A stretch of 64,000 nucleotides of DNA from an uncultured Aquimarina sp. (GTDB lineage Bacteria > Bacteroidota > Bacteroidia > Flavobacteriales > Flavobacteriaceae), in assembly GCA_947501475.1 (NCBI GenBank), contig CANMWA010000002.1, positions 372,001-436,000 of the forward strand. The letters run 5' to 3'. This document shows positions 26,769 through 34,785 of this stretch, one piece after another; within the stretch, counting starts at the first letter, position 1, and each line of letters opens with the position of its first letter. The position numbers and the translations under genes were made by a program. The notes beneath the pieces are model-generated. The model ran no database searches, was not told the DNA's origin, and saw only the letters and a list, made by a program, of their open reading frames with translations.

Positions 26769-27719
26769 TTAGTTTATTGAGTCTGTTGGAGTTTGATATG
26801 GTTTATTCTTTTTTCCGAAAACAGATACATTTATATATCGAGTAGGGTTTAGTCTTAAATCCTGTAGTAGCAACTCTAGTTCCTTACTAGTTTTCTCTAA
26901 ATTATAATATAATTTGTCGTCTTTTAGTAATTTTCCTGCTGTTCCTTTACCAGCATTCAAATCTTTAGAAATTTTATCAAAGCCTGCAAGTACTTGTTCT
27001 AATTCTTTACCTAATTTGGCAACATTTATTTGAGCAAGAGAATCAGAAACTTTATTAAGATTTGTAGACATTTTATCCAAATTACTTAACGTTTTATTTA
27101 GCTTCTCTTCATTACCAGATAAAATATTATTTAATGTTCTTGAAGCTCCTTTAAAATTTTTAATTGTACTACTAAGGTCTTTAAAAATTGTATTTAAATT
27201 ATTTTTATTATCAACATTAAGAATACCATTGACAGAAGTTAATAACGTATCTGCATCTGTTATAGCAGATTCAAGCTTTTCTTGTAAAGGAGTTAATTTA
27301 TGGTTTACCAATTCTAATAAACCAGGTTCAACTCTACCGGGTAATGTATCTCTATCTTTAGCTTCAAGGCCTTGCTCATATTTAGGAACTATAGCCAGAG
27401 ACTTTCCTCCTATCAATCCACCACTATAAACTTTAGCTTCACTATTTTTTGAAAAAGAAAAATCATTACTTACATTAAATTCTACAACAAGATTACCCTT
27501 TGTATCCACAAAGTTAATGGAAACGACTTGTCCTACGACTAAACCGTTTATGGTTACAGGCGAAGAAGGTATTAACCCTTCTACATTATCATAAACAGCA
27601 TAGAGTGTTCGATCGTTTTCGAGAAGATTCTGTCCCTTCAAAAAACTATAACCAAAAATCAAGAGTGCTATTGCACATATTGCTAGTATTCCAGTTTTGA
27701 CTTCTCGAGTAATTTTCAA
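26769..27719 (-). CDS. MlaD-family (MCE) lipid-transport protein
   Basis: A 316-residue protein with one N-terminal membrane anchor (TGILAICAIALLIFGYSFLKG) and an MCE domain (YDNVEGLIPSSPVTINGLVVGQV), then a long coiled-coil region rich in Asn, Leu and Lys. MCE proteins carry phospholipids between inner and outer membranes. The longest open frame starts at TTG 27743, but that TTG lies inside a perfect -7 box (27741-27748); the in-frame TTG at 27719 gives KITREVKTGILAI, typical for this family. Partner permease and ATPase (MlaE, MlaF) are not in the window. Confidence 0.88.
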   Translation of the reverse strand: MKITREVKTGILAICAIALLIFGYSFLKGQNLLENDRTLYAVYDNVEGLIPSSPVTINGLVVGQVVSINFVDTKGNLVVEFNVSNDFSFSKNSEAKVYSGGLIGGKSLAIVPKYEQGLEAKDRDTLPGRVEPGLLELVNHKLTPLQEKLESAITDADTLLTSVNGILNVDNKNNLNTIFKDLSSTIKNFKGASRTLNNILSGNEEKLNKTLSNLDKMSTNLNKVSDSLAQINVAKLGKELEQVLAGFDKISKDLNAGKGTAGKLLKDDKLYYNLEKTSKELELLLQDLRLNPTRYINVSVFGKKNKPYQTPTDSIN

Positions 27720-27740
27720 AATAGATTGAGTTTTAGGACA

Positions 27741-27748
27741 CAAATTTA
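27741..27748 (-). promoter_or_regulatory. -7 box of the mlaD-type gene
   Basis: Minus-strand TAAATTTG matches TAnnTTTG exactly. A -33 element is not obvious. Its position, overlapping a nominal TTG start, argues that translation begins downstream at 27719. Confidence 0.55.
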
Positions 27749-27805
27749 GAATAAAAATACTTTTCTACTGATTATTTTTTAATGAATTATCAGTATTTAT
27801 TTAGA

Positions 27806-28930
27806 TTAATTAGAAGAAGCGCCAGCTTTTAATGCTTCTGCTAAAGGAATTGATTCATTATTACGAAAAGCAACAACAAAACTAGAATCAAATCCTTTTG
27901 CTACTGCAATTTCTTTAAGTTCCTGTATTAAGGTATAATTAGAAGTACTTCCAAAAAAGTATTTATACAAATCTCCTGTTTTAGTTTTAGACAATTGATC
28001 TAGACCATTAAAATTAAATGATTCTAATACAATATCTGTAGATCCTGCCGCTATTTGTACTTTGAAGATTACATCTTCATACACTTTATCTCCTTCCATT
28101 TTCGCAGTAGCATTACCTACTTCTGGGGTTTCAGTTTTAGGAACATAATAAATAGCATCCAAGCTTTCTTTGTAATCAACAATAGAGGTTATTATTGATT
28201 TTGCCATTGCTGTTTGACCTGGTTTAGAGTTAAGATATTTACCTTCTTTATTATTTGTTAAAAAACCAAGTTCGATAAGAACACTAGGCATATAAGTTTG
28301 ATGTAGCACAACAAACCCTGCTTGTTTTACGCCTCTACTTTTTCTATCTAAAGTTTTCTTGAATCTATTTTGCACAAAACTAGCCAAAGTAAGACTCTGA
28401 TCCAGGTATTCTTCTTGCATTAAGGTTAACCCAATGATCGACTCGGGTGAGTTTGGATCAAATCCATCATAATTTGCTTCATAATTATCCTCTAAAAGAA
28501 TTACCGAGTTTTCATTTTTTGCTACATTAAAATTTTCATCATTGGCATGCAAACCTAAAACAAAGGTTTCTGTACCATATGCTTGAGATCGATGAGAATT
28601 GCAGTGTATTGACACAAATAGATCAGCATTGGCCTTGTTGGCAATACTTCCTCTCTCGTGTAATTCTATAAATTCATCTTTTTTTCTAGTGTAAACAACT
28701 TTAAATCGAGAATCTTTTTCTAATTCTGCACCAACAGCCAAAACTACGTTTAGTGCTATTTCTTTTTCATAATAACCATTCCCTCTGTTTCCCGAGTCAT
28801 GCCCCCCGTGACCAGCGTCCAGAACTACCACGTACTTATCATTTTCTTGTGATATTACCGATGTACTATAACCGGTAATCATAAAAATAATGGCTACTAG
28901 AAAAATACTATGTATACTATTACGTTTCAT
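27806..28930 (-). CDS. N-acetylmuramoyl-L-alanine amidase (Amidase_3)
   Basis: A 374-residue exported zinc amidase that cleaves the bond between MurNAc and the stem peptide. After a signal region come VVLDAGHGGHDSGNRG (zinc His), the glutamate of YYEKEIALNVV, LFVSIHCNSH, and the catalytic glutamate in LIELGFLTNNKE. Residues after about 270 form a C-terminal extension with a SPOR-like pattern (VIFKVQIAAGSTDI), which may bind denuded glycan at the septum. The ATG at 28930 is preferred to the TTG one codon upstream. It is divergent from LptD. Confidence 0.92.
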   Translation of the reverse strand: MKRNSIHSIFLVAIIFMITGYSTSVISQENDKYVVVLDAGHGGHDSGNRGNGYYEKEIALNVVLAVGAELEKDSRFKVVYTRKKDEFIELHERGSIANKANADLFVSIHCNSHRSQAYGTETFVLGLHANDENFNVAKNENSVILLEDNYEANYDGFDPNSPESIIGLTLMQEEYLDQSLTLASFVQNRFKKTLDRKSRGVKQAGFVVLHQTYMPSVLIELGFLTNNKEGKYLNSKPGQTAMAKSIITSIVDYKESLDAIYYVPKTETPEVGNATAKMEGDKVYEDVIFKVQIAAGSTDIVLESFNFNGLDQLSKTKTGDLYKYFFGSTSNYTLIQELKEIAVAKGFDSSFVVAFRNNESIPLAEALKAGASSN

Positions 28931-29107
28931 CAATTACATATAATTTAACTCCAACTTTGAAACATTCGCTTTATGTTTCAGTATTTAATTAAGAAAGTGA
29001 TTTATAAAATAAACACACATCATCAATGTTTAATAGGCTTAAAAGCGTCATCTTTACATTATTTTTTATTTTTTTGTCAATTAGAATCTAACCATAAAAA
29101 ATATATG

Positions 29108-29115
29108 TAATTTTG
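29108..29115 (+). promoter_or_regulatory. Possible -7 box of the lptD-type gene
   Basis: TAATTTTG fits TAnnTTTG exactly but overlaps the nominal TTG start at 29113, and no TTTG lies at the usual distance upstream. Either it is fortuitous or translation starts further downstream, for example at the in-frame TTG at 29164. Confidence 0.35.
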
Positions 29116-31893
29116 GCACTTCAAAAACTAAGCCATAGTTTTACAAAAATAGGATATAAACCATTGCAAACAACAGTACGCTACATACTTTATTCACTAA
29201 GTTTTTCACTGTTTAGTATTTGTCAAATCACAGCACAAGAAACAAACAAAACTACTGAGGTACCTATTCCTGCGGAAGAAGATACCATTATTAATACGCA
29301 AAAAAAAATTGATATCAATCCTGAAGAGTTGCAAAATGAAAAGGCACAGGATACCACAAAGAAAGATACCATTGTTGCAGAACCACAACTTTTAACTGAC
29401 AAGGTGGTTTATAAAGCTACCGATTATATGCGTTTAAGTCGTAGAGAAAACAAAATGTATCTATATAATGAAGCTGAAATTATTTACGGCGATACACAAA
29501 TTAATGCGGGTTCTATTATTGTTGATAATGCCAAAAATGAGGTATATGCCTATGGTGTTGAAGATTCTTTGGGAACGTATACACAAACCCCTATATTCAA
29601 ACAAGCACAAAATGTAGTAGAACCTGATTCTATTCGTTTCAATTTTGATACCGAAAAAGCATTAATTTATAATTCAAGGACAGAGCAAAACGGGTTTAAA
29701 ATCAAAAATGAAATATCTAAACGCGAAAATGATTCTGTGATCTATATGAAGAATGTGAAGTTCACTACTTCTGAAAACATTGAAGACCCGGAGTATTATT
29801 TTTATGCTAGACGTATCAAATTTGTCCCTAAGAAAAAAATTGTTACGGGATTAGTAAATATGTTCATCGCTGATGTTCCTACACCGCTAGGGTTGCCTTT
29901 TGGATATTTCCCTTTAACAGAGGACAGGACTTCTGGGTTTATTATTCCTGCACCGGGAGAAGAAAGAAATCGAGGATATTTTCTACAAAATGGCGGGTAT
30001 TATTTTGCTATTAGTGATTATGTAGATCTTACTCTTCTAGGAGATTATTACACCAACGGCAGTTACACATTTGCTGTAGAATCTGCTTATGCATTGCGTT
30101 ATAAGTTTAGAGGTAATCTAAGATTTAGATATGAAAATAACCTAACGAGTGAAAGAGGTTTTCCTGATTTTGCAAAAAGAACCACTTATAATATCCAATG
30201 GTCCCATAGCCAAGATGCAAAAGCTAATCCAAATTCTCGATTTTCTGCATCTGTAAATTTTGGTAGTAGCGATTTTTTTCAACAGTCTACAAATCAATTG
30301 AATACTGGTAACTTTTTGAATAATCAAATTAGTTCATCGATCTCGTATGCAAAAACTTTTCAAGGTGATCCACAAGTAAACTTTAATATTGCAGCCACTC
30401 ATAATTCGAATACCAATACAGGCACTGTAAATATGTCATTACCCAACATGAGTGCTAGCGTATCAAGAGTATTTCCTTTTGCTCCAAAAGTTGGTGTAAA
30501 AAAAGGTTTTATACAAAATATAAACACTCAATATAACGTAAGAGGTGAAAATAGATTACAAACGACCGATGATGATCTTTTCACATCTAAGATGTTTGAT
30601 GATGCCCGAATGGGCATACAACATAGCATCCCGTTAAGCACTAACTTTAAAGTACTTAAATACTTAAGCGCAAGCGCAGGAACAAGTTTTCAGGAAAGCT
30701 GGGTATTTGAAACTATAAAACAAAGTTATGACCCTGATGCAAATGATGGTGCAGGCGAAGTTGTTAGGGATACTATTACCGGTTTTGATACTTATAGAAC
30801 ATATAATTTCTCTACAAGTCTTGGAACCACGATTTACGGTACATTTAATTTCAAAAAAGACAAAAAAATACAGGCTATTAGACATACGCTAAGGCCATCA
30901 ATAAGCTATAGTATTAACCCTGCGTTTAATGAATTTTATGATTCTTATACTATTACCGACAATCCAAACACTACTGATATAGATGAAACAGAAGTTGTAG
31001 AGTATTCAAGGTTTGAAGGAGGTTTTTTTGGAGCACCGAGTAATGTTTTTTCTAGTAGCATTGGTTTCTCTTTAAGTAATAATGTTGAGATGAAAGTTGC
31101 CGATAAAGATACCACTGCCACCGAAGCAAAAAAGATTACATTATTGAATAATCTTAATTTTAGCACCTCATATAATGTAGCCGGAGATTCATTAAAATTA
31201 AGCCCTCTATCTGTAACAGGTAACATACCGATAATTCAAAATAAATTAGACATAAACTTTAATGCACAATTAGATCCATATGCATTAGATAACAATAATC
31301 GTAAGATTGATGTTTGGAATATAGATAACGGAGGAAGTTTATTTAGGCTTACAAGAGCCAGTGCTAATTTTGGATATTCTTTTTCTAATACAGATTTTGA
31401 TAATAGTAAACTCGAAGAAGATCCATTAGAAAATCAAAACTTCAGAAATGAAGGAAGACCAGATAACCTTTTTGGTGGTGTTACAGATTTTGGCGAAGAC
31501 AGATCGTTTGATAAGGACAAAGACAAGGATAAAATTAAAGATGTAAAAAATTATAGTTATAAAATACCCTGGTCCTTAAGGCTATCATACAATGTAAATT
31601 ATAGTAATAATAGTAGACAAAATGAAATATCATCTCACTCTATTATGTTTTCTGGAGATGTAGAATTAGCTCCAAAATGGTCGGTTGGGGTCTCTTCGGG
31701 GTATGATCTAAAAAACCCTGGATTTACATTTACAAACCTTAGATTTCAAAGAGACCTGGAAAGTTGGAGAATGAGTTTTAATTGGATTCCTTTTAGCGAA
31801 AGAACCTCATGGAACTTTTTTATTGGTATCAAATCATCTGTACTTAGTGATATCAAATGGGACAAAAGACGTGAGCCAGATAGACAATTATAG
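29113..31893 (+). CDS. LptD-like outer-membrane LPS assembly protein
   Basis: A 926-residue outer-membrane beta-barrel of the LptD/OstA type as found in Bacteroidota, which inserts lipopolysaccharide into the outer leaflet. After a signal segment ending ITAQ and a Thr/Glu/Asp-rich linker comes the OstA-like domain (KMYLYNEAEIIYGDTQINAG) and then a long barrel region with alternating strands and aromatic ends. The start is uncertain: TTG at 29113 lies in a possible promoter box, while TTG at 29164 would give LQTTVRYILYSLSFS, a cleaner signal peptide. Divergent from the amidase; ridA follows. Confidence 0.87.
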   Translation: MALQKLSHSFTKIGYKPLQTTVRYILYSLSFSLFSICQITAQETNKTTEVPIPAEEDTIINTQKKIDINPEELQNEKAQDTTKKDTIVAEPQLLTDKVVYKATDYMRLSRRENKMYLYNEAEIIYGDTQINAGSIIVDNAKNEVYAYGVEDSLGTYTQTPIFKQAQNVVEPDSIRFNFDTEKALIYNSRTEQNGFKIKNEISKRENDSVIYMKNVKFTTSENIEDPEYYFYARRIKFVPKKKIVTGLVNMFIADVPTPLGLPFGYFPLTEDRTSGFIIPAPGEERNRGYFLQNGGYYFAISDYVDLTLLGDYYTNGSYTFAVESAYALRYKFRGNLRFRYENNLTSERGFPDFAKRTTYNIQWSHSQDAKANPNSRFSASVNFGSSDFFQQSTNQLNTGNFLNNQISSSISYAKTFQGDPQVNFNIAATHNSNTNTGTVNMSLPNMSASVSRVFPFAPKVGVKKGFIQNINTQYNVRGENRLQTTDDDLFTSKMFDDARMGIQHSIPLSTNFKVLKYLSASAGTSFQESWVFETIKQSYDPDANDGAGEVVRDTITGFDTYRTYNFSTSLGTTIYGTFNFKKDKKIQAIRHTLRPSISYSINPAFNEFYDSYTITDNPNTTDIDETEVVEYSRFEGGFFGAPSNVFSSSIGFSLSNNVEMKVADKDTTATEAKKITLLNNLNFSTSYNVAGDSLKLSPLSVTGNIPIIQNKLDINFNAQLDPYALDNNNRKIDVWNIDNGGSLFRLTRASANFGYSFSNTDFDNSKLEEDPLENQNFRNEGRPDNLFGGVTDFGEDRSFDKDKDKDKIKDVKNYSYKIPWSLRLSYNVNYSNNSRQNEISSHSIMFSGDVELAPKWSVGVSSGYDLKNPGFTFTNLRFQRDLESWRMSFNWIPFSERTSWNFFIGIKSSVLSDIKWDKRREPDRQL

Positions 31894-31968
31894 ATTTGAG
31901 TTTTACCTCTTTGACATACTATAGGCATAAGTTTGAAAAAAGCATAATTAATCATAAATATATTTCAC

Positions 31969-32349
31969 ATGAAAAAAATTATCACAACTACCAAAGCCCC
32001 TGCTCCTATTGGCCCATACAATCAAGCTATTTTAAGTGGAAATACTTTATATACATCTGGACAAATTGCTATTAACCCAAAAACAGGAGAATTAGTACTA
32101 GACAACATCAAAACTGAAACAGAGCAAGTAATGCAAAATCTAAAAGCTATTCTTGACGAGGTAGGAATGACTTTTGAACATGTGATTAAGACCACTATCT
32201 TCTTGAATGACATGAATAATTTTGCACAAGTAAACGAAGTTTACGGTAGTTATTTTAATGAGGATACAGCACCTGCCAGAGAAACTGTTGCAGTTGCTGC
32301 TTTACCAAAGTTTGTTAATGTAGAAATCTCTGTAATTGCAATAAAATAA
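31969..32349 (+). CDS. ridA: RidA-family enamine/imine deaminase
   Basis: A 126-residue RidA protein, a cytoplasmic trimeric enzyme that hydrolyses reactive 2-aminoacrylate released by PLP enzymes. It shows GPYNQAILSGNTLYTSGQI, the substrate-binding arginine in APARETVAV, and the C-terminal VEISVIAIK. Length is standard. It is downstream of lptD by 75 bases. A hairpin that could end its transcript lies about 100 bases after the stop. Confidence 0.94.
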   Translation: MKKIITTTKAPAPIGPYNQAILSGNTLYTSGQIAINPKTGELVLDNIKTETEQVMQNLKAILDEVGMTFEHVIKTTIFLNDMNNFAQVNEVYGSYFNEDTAPARETVAVAALPKFVNVEISVIAIK

Positions 32350-32405
32350 CTTTGAAATTCATCTGATTAAAAAATAAAAATAAAAGTTTTTCGTTAGTAA
32401 TATAT

Positions 32406-32460
32406 TGACCTACAATGCGAATCGATGGCTTTTATGACCTACATGAATCGATCTTTTTGC
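32406..32460 (+). repeat. Imperfect tandem pair of about 26 bp
   Basis: TGACCTACAATGCGAATCGAT (first 20 bases from 32406, continuing with GGCTTTTA) is echoed at 32435 by TGACCTACATGAATCGATC then TTTTT. The second copy forms the left arm of the following hairpin. Meaning unknown. Confidence 0.5.
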
Positions 32461-32482
32461 TACCTGAGAAGATCGATTTTTT
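32446..32482 (+). terminator. Terminator downstream of ridA
   Basis: AATCGATCTT (32446-32455) and AAGATCGATT (32469-32478) form a perfect 10-bp stem followed by a T run. It would end a plus-strand transcript coming from ridA. Confidence 0.75.
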
Positions 32483-32774
32483 GTTGATGCAATCACCAAT
32501 ATTTCTCTATACACATTTCTTACAAACCAAATCCTTGCTTTGATTTTTTATTAAAATAATGACTTTTAAAGGCTTCTTTTTGATATCAATACCCTATATA
32601 TAAAAACAATCAAGCTAACTATTTTGCACTAAGGAAAATTACTAAAAAAGTACTCTGTAATCACTCAATTTCAATAGTATTTCTCTTCAATCATAATTTA
32701 CAAAAGATAAAATACCAAAACACCAACCTCTATAAGACCCTTTAAAATCAGCACTTTACAAAGGTTTTTAATTT

Positions 32775-32792
32775 TTGGCACGGCAGTTGCTT
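32775..32792 (+). promoter_or_regulatory. Sigma-54 (RpoN) promoter
   Basis: The sequence TTGGCACGGCAGTTGCTT matches the sigma-54 consensus TTGGCACG-N4-TTGCW at every position. The invariant GG (32777-32778) and GC (32789-32790) are separated by exactly 10 bases. It lies in a non-coding region; the transcript would start near 32802, 36 bases before a small ORF. Use would require RpoN and an enhancer-binding activator, neither in the window. Confidence 0.75.
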
Positions 32793-32837
32793 ATACTATA
32801 CCAAACAATGATTACGAACAATTTAAAAATTATAATT

Positions 32838-32936
32838 ATGAAAACTTTTTACACTTTATTCGGAATTAACTTTGAACCGTTTATTAACTTTTTAAAAGAA
32901 CTTCCTGCATCTAGCAGTTATGCCATACATAGATAA
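32838..32936 (+). CDS. Candidate 32-residue peptide under a sigma-54 promoter
   Basis: An ATG at 32838 opens a 32-codon frame (MKTFYTLFGINF, then EPFINFLKELP, ending SSYAIHR) closed by TAA. It lies 36 bases after the predicted sigma-54 start and about 50 bases before a strong terminator, so promoter, ORF and terminator form a compact unit of about 225 bases. The peptide is short, amphipathic and Phe-rich, without a signal peptide or cysteines. I recognise no homologue; the transcript may instead act as RNA. Coding status is uncertain. Confidence 0.45.
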   Translation: MKTFYTLFGINFEPFINFLKELPASSSYAIHR

Positions 32937-32987
32937 AATATAATCGGGGGATTATTTCAAATCCAGTATTGGATTTATGGGTCAATG

Positions 32988-33027
32988 TGAAAAAAGCGAG
33001 ATGAAAAAATCATCTCGCTTTTTTTAT
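32988..33027. terminator. Strong bidirectional terminator
   Basis: AAAAAAGCGAGATGA and TCATCTCGCTTTTTT form a long stem with a five-base A loop. It ends the sigma-54 unit on the plus strand and the gene at 33041-33535 on the minus strand. Confidence 0.9.
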
Positions 33028-33040
33028 AAACCATTTCTTT

Positions 33041-33535
33041 TTAAGCCTTAGAAAATTTTTCGAATTTTTTACCATACTTACAATCTCTTGCTAAAGCTTT
33101 TGAGTAACAAGTTTTTGTATGTATATCCATAATAAGGTATGGTGTATTTTTCACAAGTATAATTACTTTGTTTGTATGCCATTGTATAGTAATATCTTTC
33201 TTTCCGAGTTTTTTGATATAACTATGTTTATTTACTAAATCATTGGTCAATAAAAATACAGATTTGTCATTTATTACTTTCTGAGTATTAACCTTAATAG
33301 TTTGCGGGTCAACTACAGAACACAAAAAACCTTCAAGATCGACACTTTCTCTATCTTGACTTAACAGATATACCCATATAGAATAAGTATCTTCTTCTAT
33401 CATTATAGTTCTACCAGAACTAATATCAGTATCTGTAATAAAAATTTGATCAGTAGTATTCGCTGAGATTCCTTTGATATCTGATGTAAAGAGACCATCA
33501 AATATGGATAATATTATTGCTTTTACTTGGGGCAT
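33041..33535 (-). CDS. Uncharacterised 164-residue protein
   Basis: A soluble protein without signal peptide or membrane helix; I do not recognise the family. It begins MPQVKAIILSIFDGLF, is rich in beta-type segments, and ends with a basic CKYGKKFEKFSKA. Three cysteines are scattered. It reads like a small beta-rich domain (VFLLTNDLVNKHSYIKKLGKKDI). It is alone on the minus strand, between the sigma-54 unit and pfkA. A near-palindrome at 33571-33597 lies just upstream of its start and could be an operator or a leader hairpin. Confidence 0.65.
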   Translation of the reverse strand: MPQVKAIILSIFDGLFTSDIKGISANTTDQIFITDTDISSGRTIMIEEDTYSIWVYLLSQDRESVDLEGFLCSVVDPQTIKVNTQKVINDKSVFLLTNDLVNKHSYIKKLGKKDITIQWHTNKVIILVKNTPYLIMDIHTKTCYSKALARDCKYGKKFEKFSKA

Positions 33536-33570
33536 TTATTTTCTTTATTTAAAATTCTTACTTATTATAA

Positions 33571-33597
33571 ACATATACACTATATAACATAGTATAT
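33571..33597. repeat. Near-perfect AT-rich palindrome upstream of 33535
   Basis: ATATACACTAT and ATAGTATATAT pair with one mismatch around a five-base centre. It lies 36-62 bases upstream of the ATG of the minus-strand gene, where an operator or leader structure would be expected. Confidence 0.4.
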
Positions 33598-33680
33598 ATA
33601 AAAGCCCCCGATAATATTATGTTTATAAGATGCGAATTTAAAGAATCTATTCTAAAATTGACTCGGGTATTTACTGGTAA

Positions 33681-33706
33681 TTCATAGGGGTTTTTCCCCC
33701 TATGAA
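33681..33706 (-). terminator. Hairpin downstream of pfkA
   Basis: TTCATAGGGG (33681-33690) pairs perfectly with CCCCTATGAA (33697-33706) around a six-base loop, 19 bases after the pfkA stop. There is no clear U tract on the minus strand, so it may stabilise the 3' end rather than terminate. Confidence 0.5.
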
Positions 33707-33724
33707 AAATAAAGCTCTTACTAA

Positions 33725-34711
33725 TTATGTAGAAAGTATATCCGAAATGCGAAGCAGTTCTTTATTTATCTCGTGTTCTTCTTTTAAACCTTTTTCAAAA
33801 CTAGTAGTAGCAACTTTATTATTTAACAAACCTACCATTACATTTTTTTCTCCGTCAAGAAGTAGTTCTACTGCTTTTACACAAAGTCTACTTGCCAAAG
33901 TTCTATCAAAACAACTAGGAGACCCTCCTCGCTGCATATGCCCTAAAACAGTAACTCTCACATCATAATTAGGTAAGTTTTCGGTTACATAGTCTGCTAA
34001 TTCGTACACATTTTTACCAATTTTATCTCCTTCACTTACTACTACTATACTTGAAGATTTGCCAGAACGTTTACTTCGTTTTAGGGATTCTAATAAGCGT
34101 TCAAGTCCTAGATCTTCTTCGGGAATTAAAATTTCTTCAGCTCCGGCTCCTACTCCACTGTTTAATGCTATAAACCCTGCATCTCGTCCCATAACTTCAA
34201 TAAAAAATAATCTATCATGCGAACTTGCAGTATCTCGTATTTTATCTATAGCATCGATGACAGTATTTAAAGCTGTATCATAACCGATAGTATAATTTGT
34301 ACCAGCAATATCATTATCAATTGTTCCTGGCACTCCTATCACTGGTATATCAAATTCTTTACTAAAAACTTCGCCTCCTTTAAATGTGCCATCACCACCG
34401 ATAAGGATCATTGCATCTACTCCAATTTCTGTAAGGTGATCTGCAGCTTTTTTACGACCTTCTGGGGTTTTAAATTCTTTGGATCGGGCAGATTTTAATA
34501 TTGTACCCCCTCTACTAATAATATTACGTACGCTTCTTGCATTCATAATACAATGATCTCCTTCGATCATTCCTTGAAATCCTCTATAAAAACCAATACA
34601 TTTTACATTATAATAGGCACATGCTCTTGCCACGGCACGTATTGCAGCATTCATACCTGGAGCATCTCCTCCCGAGGTCATTACGCCAATTGTTCTGATC
34701 TCTTTTGCCAT
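33725..34711 (-). CDS. pfkA: ATP-dependent 6-phosphofructokinase
   Basis: A 328-residue phosphofructokinase that phosphorylates fructose 6-phosphate, the committed step of glycolysis. It has SGGDAPGMNAAIRAV, the nucleotide-binding IGGDGTFKG (Gly rather than Asp after GGD, pointing to ATP rather than pyrophosphate), the catalytic PGTIDNDIAGT and EVMGRDAG. Length is that of the bacterial tetrameric enzyme. It is a single gene upstream of the orphan at 33041 and downstream of tamB on the same strand. Confidence 0.96.
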   Translation of the reverse strand: MAKEIRTIGVMTSGGDAPGMNAAIRAVARACAYYNVKCIGFYRGFQGMIEGDHCIMNARSVRNIISRGGTILKSARSKEFKTPEGRKKAADHLTEIGVDAMILIGGDGTFKGGEVFSKEFDIPVIGVPGTIDNDIAGTNYTIGYDTALNTVIDAIDKIRDTASSHDRLFFIEVMGRDAGFIALNSGVGAGAEEILIPEEDLGLERLLESLKRSKRSGKSSSIVVVSEGDKIGKNVYELADYVTENLPNYDVRVTVLGHMQRGGSPSCFDRTLASRLCVKAVELLLDGEKNVMVGLLNNKVATTSFEKGLKEEHEINKELLRISDILST

Positions 34712-34785
34712 GTAGTATAGTTATTTAGTTGATAATATCGAAAAGTAATGTAATGCAATAATTATTGATCATTGCTTACTATAGA

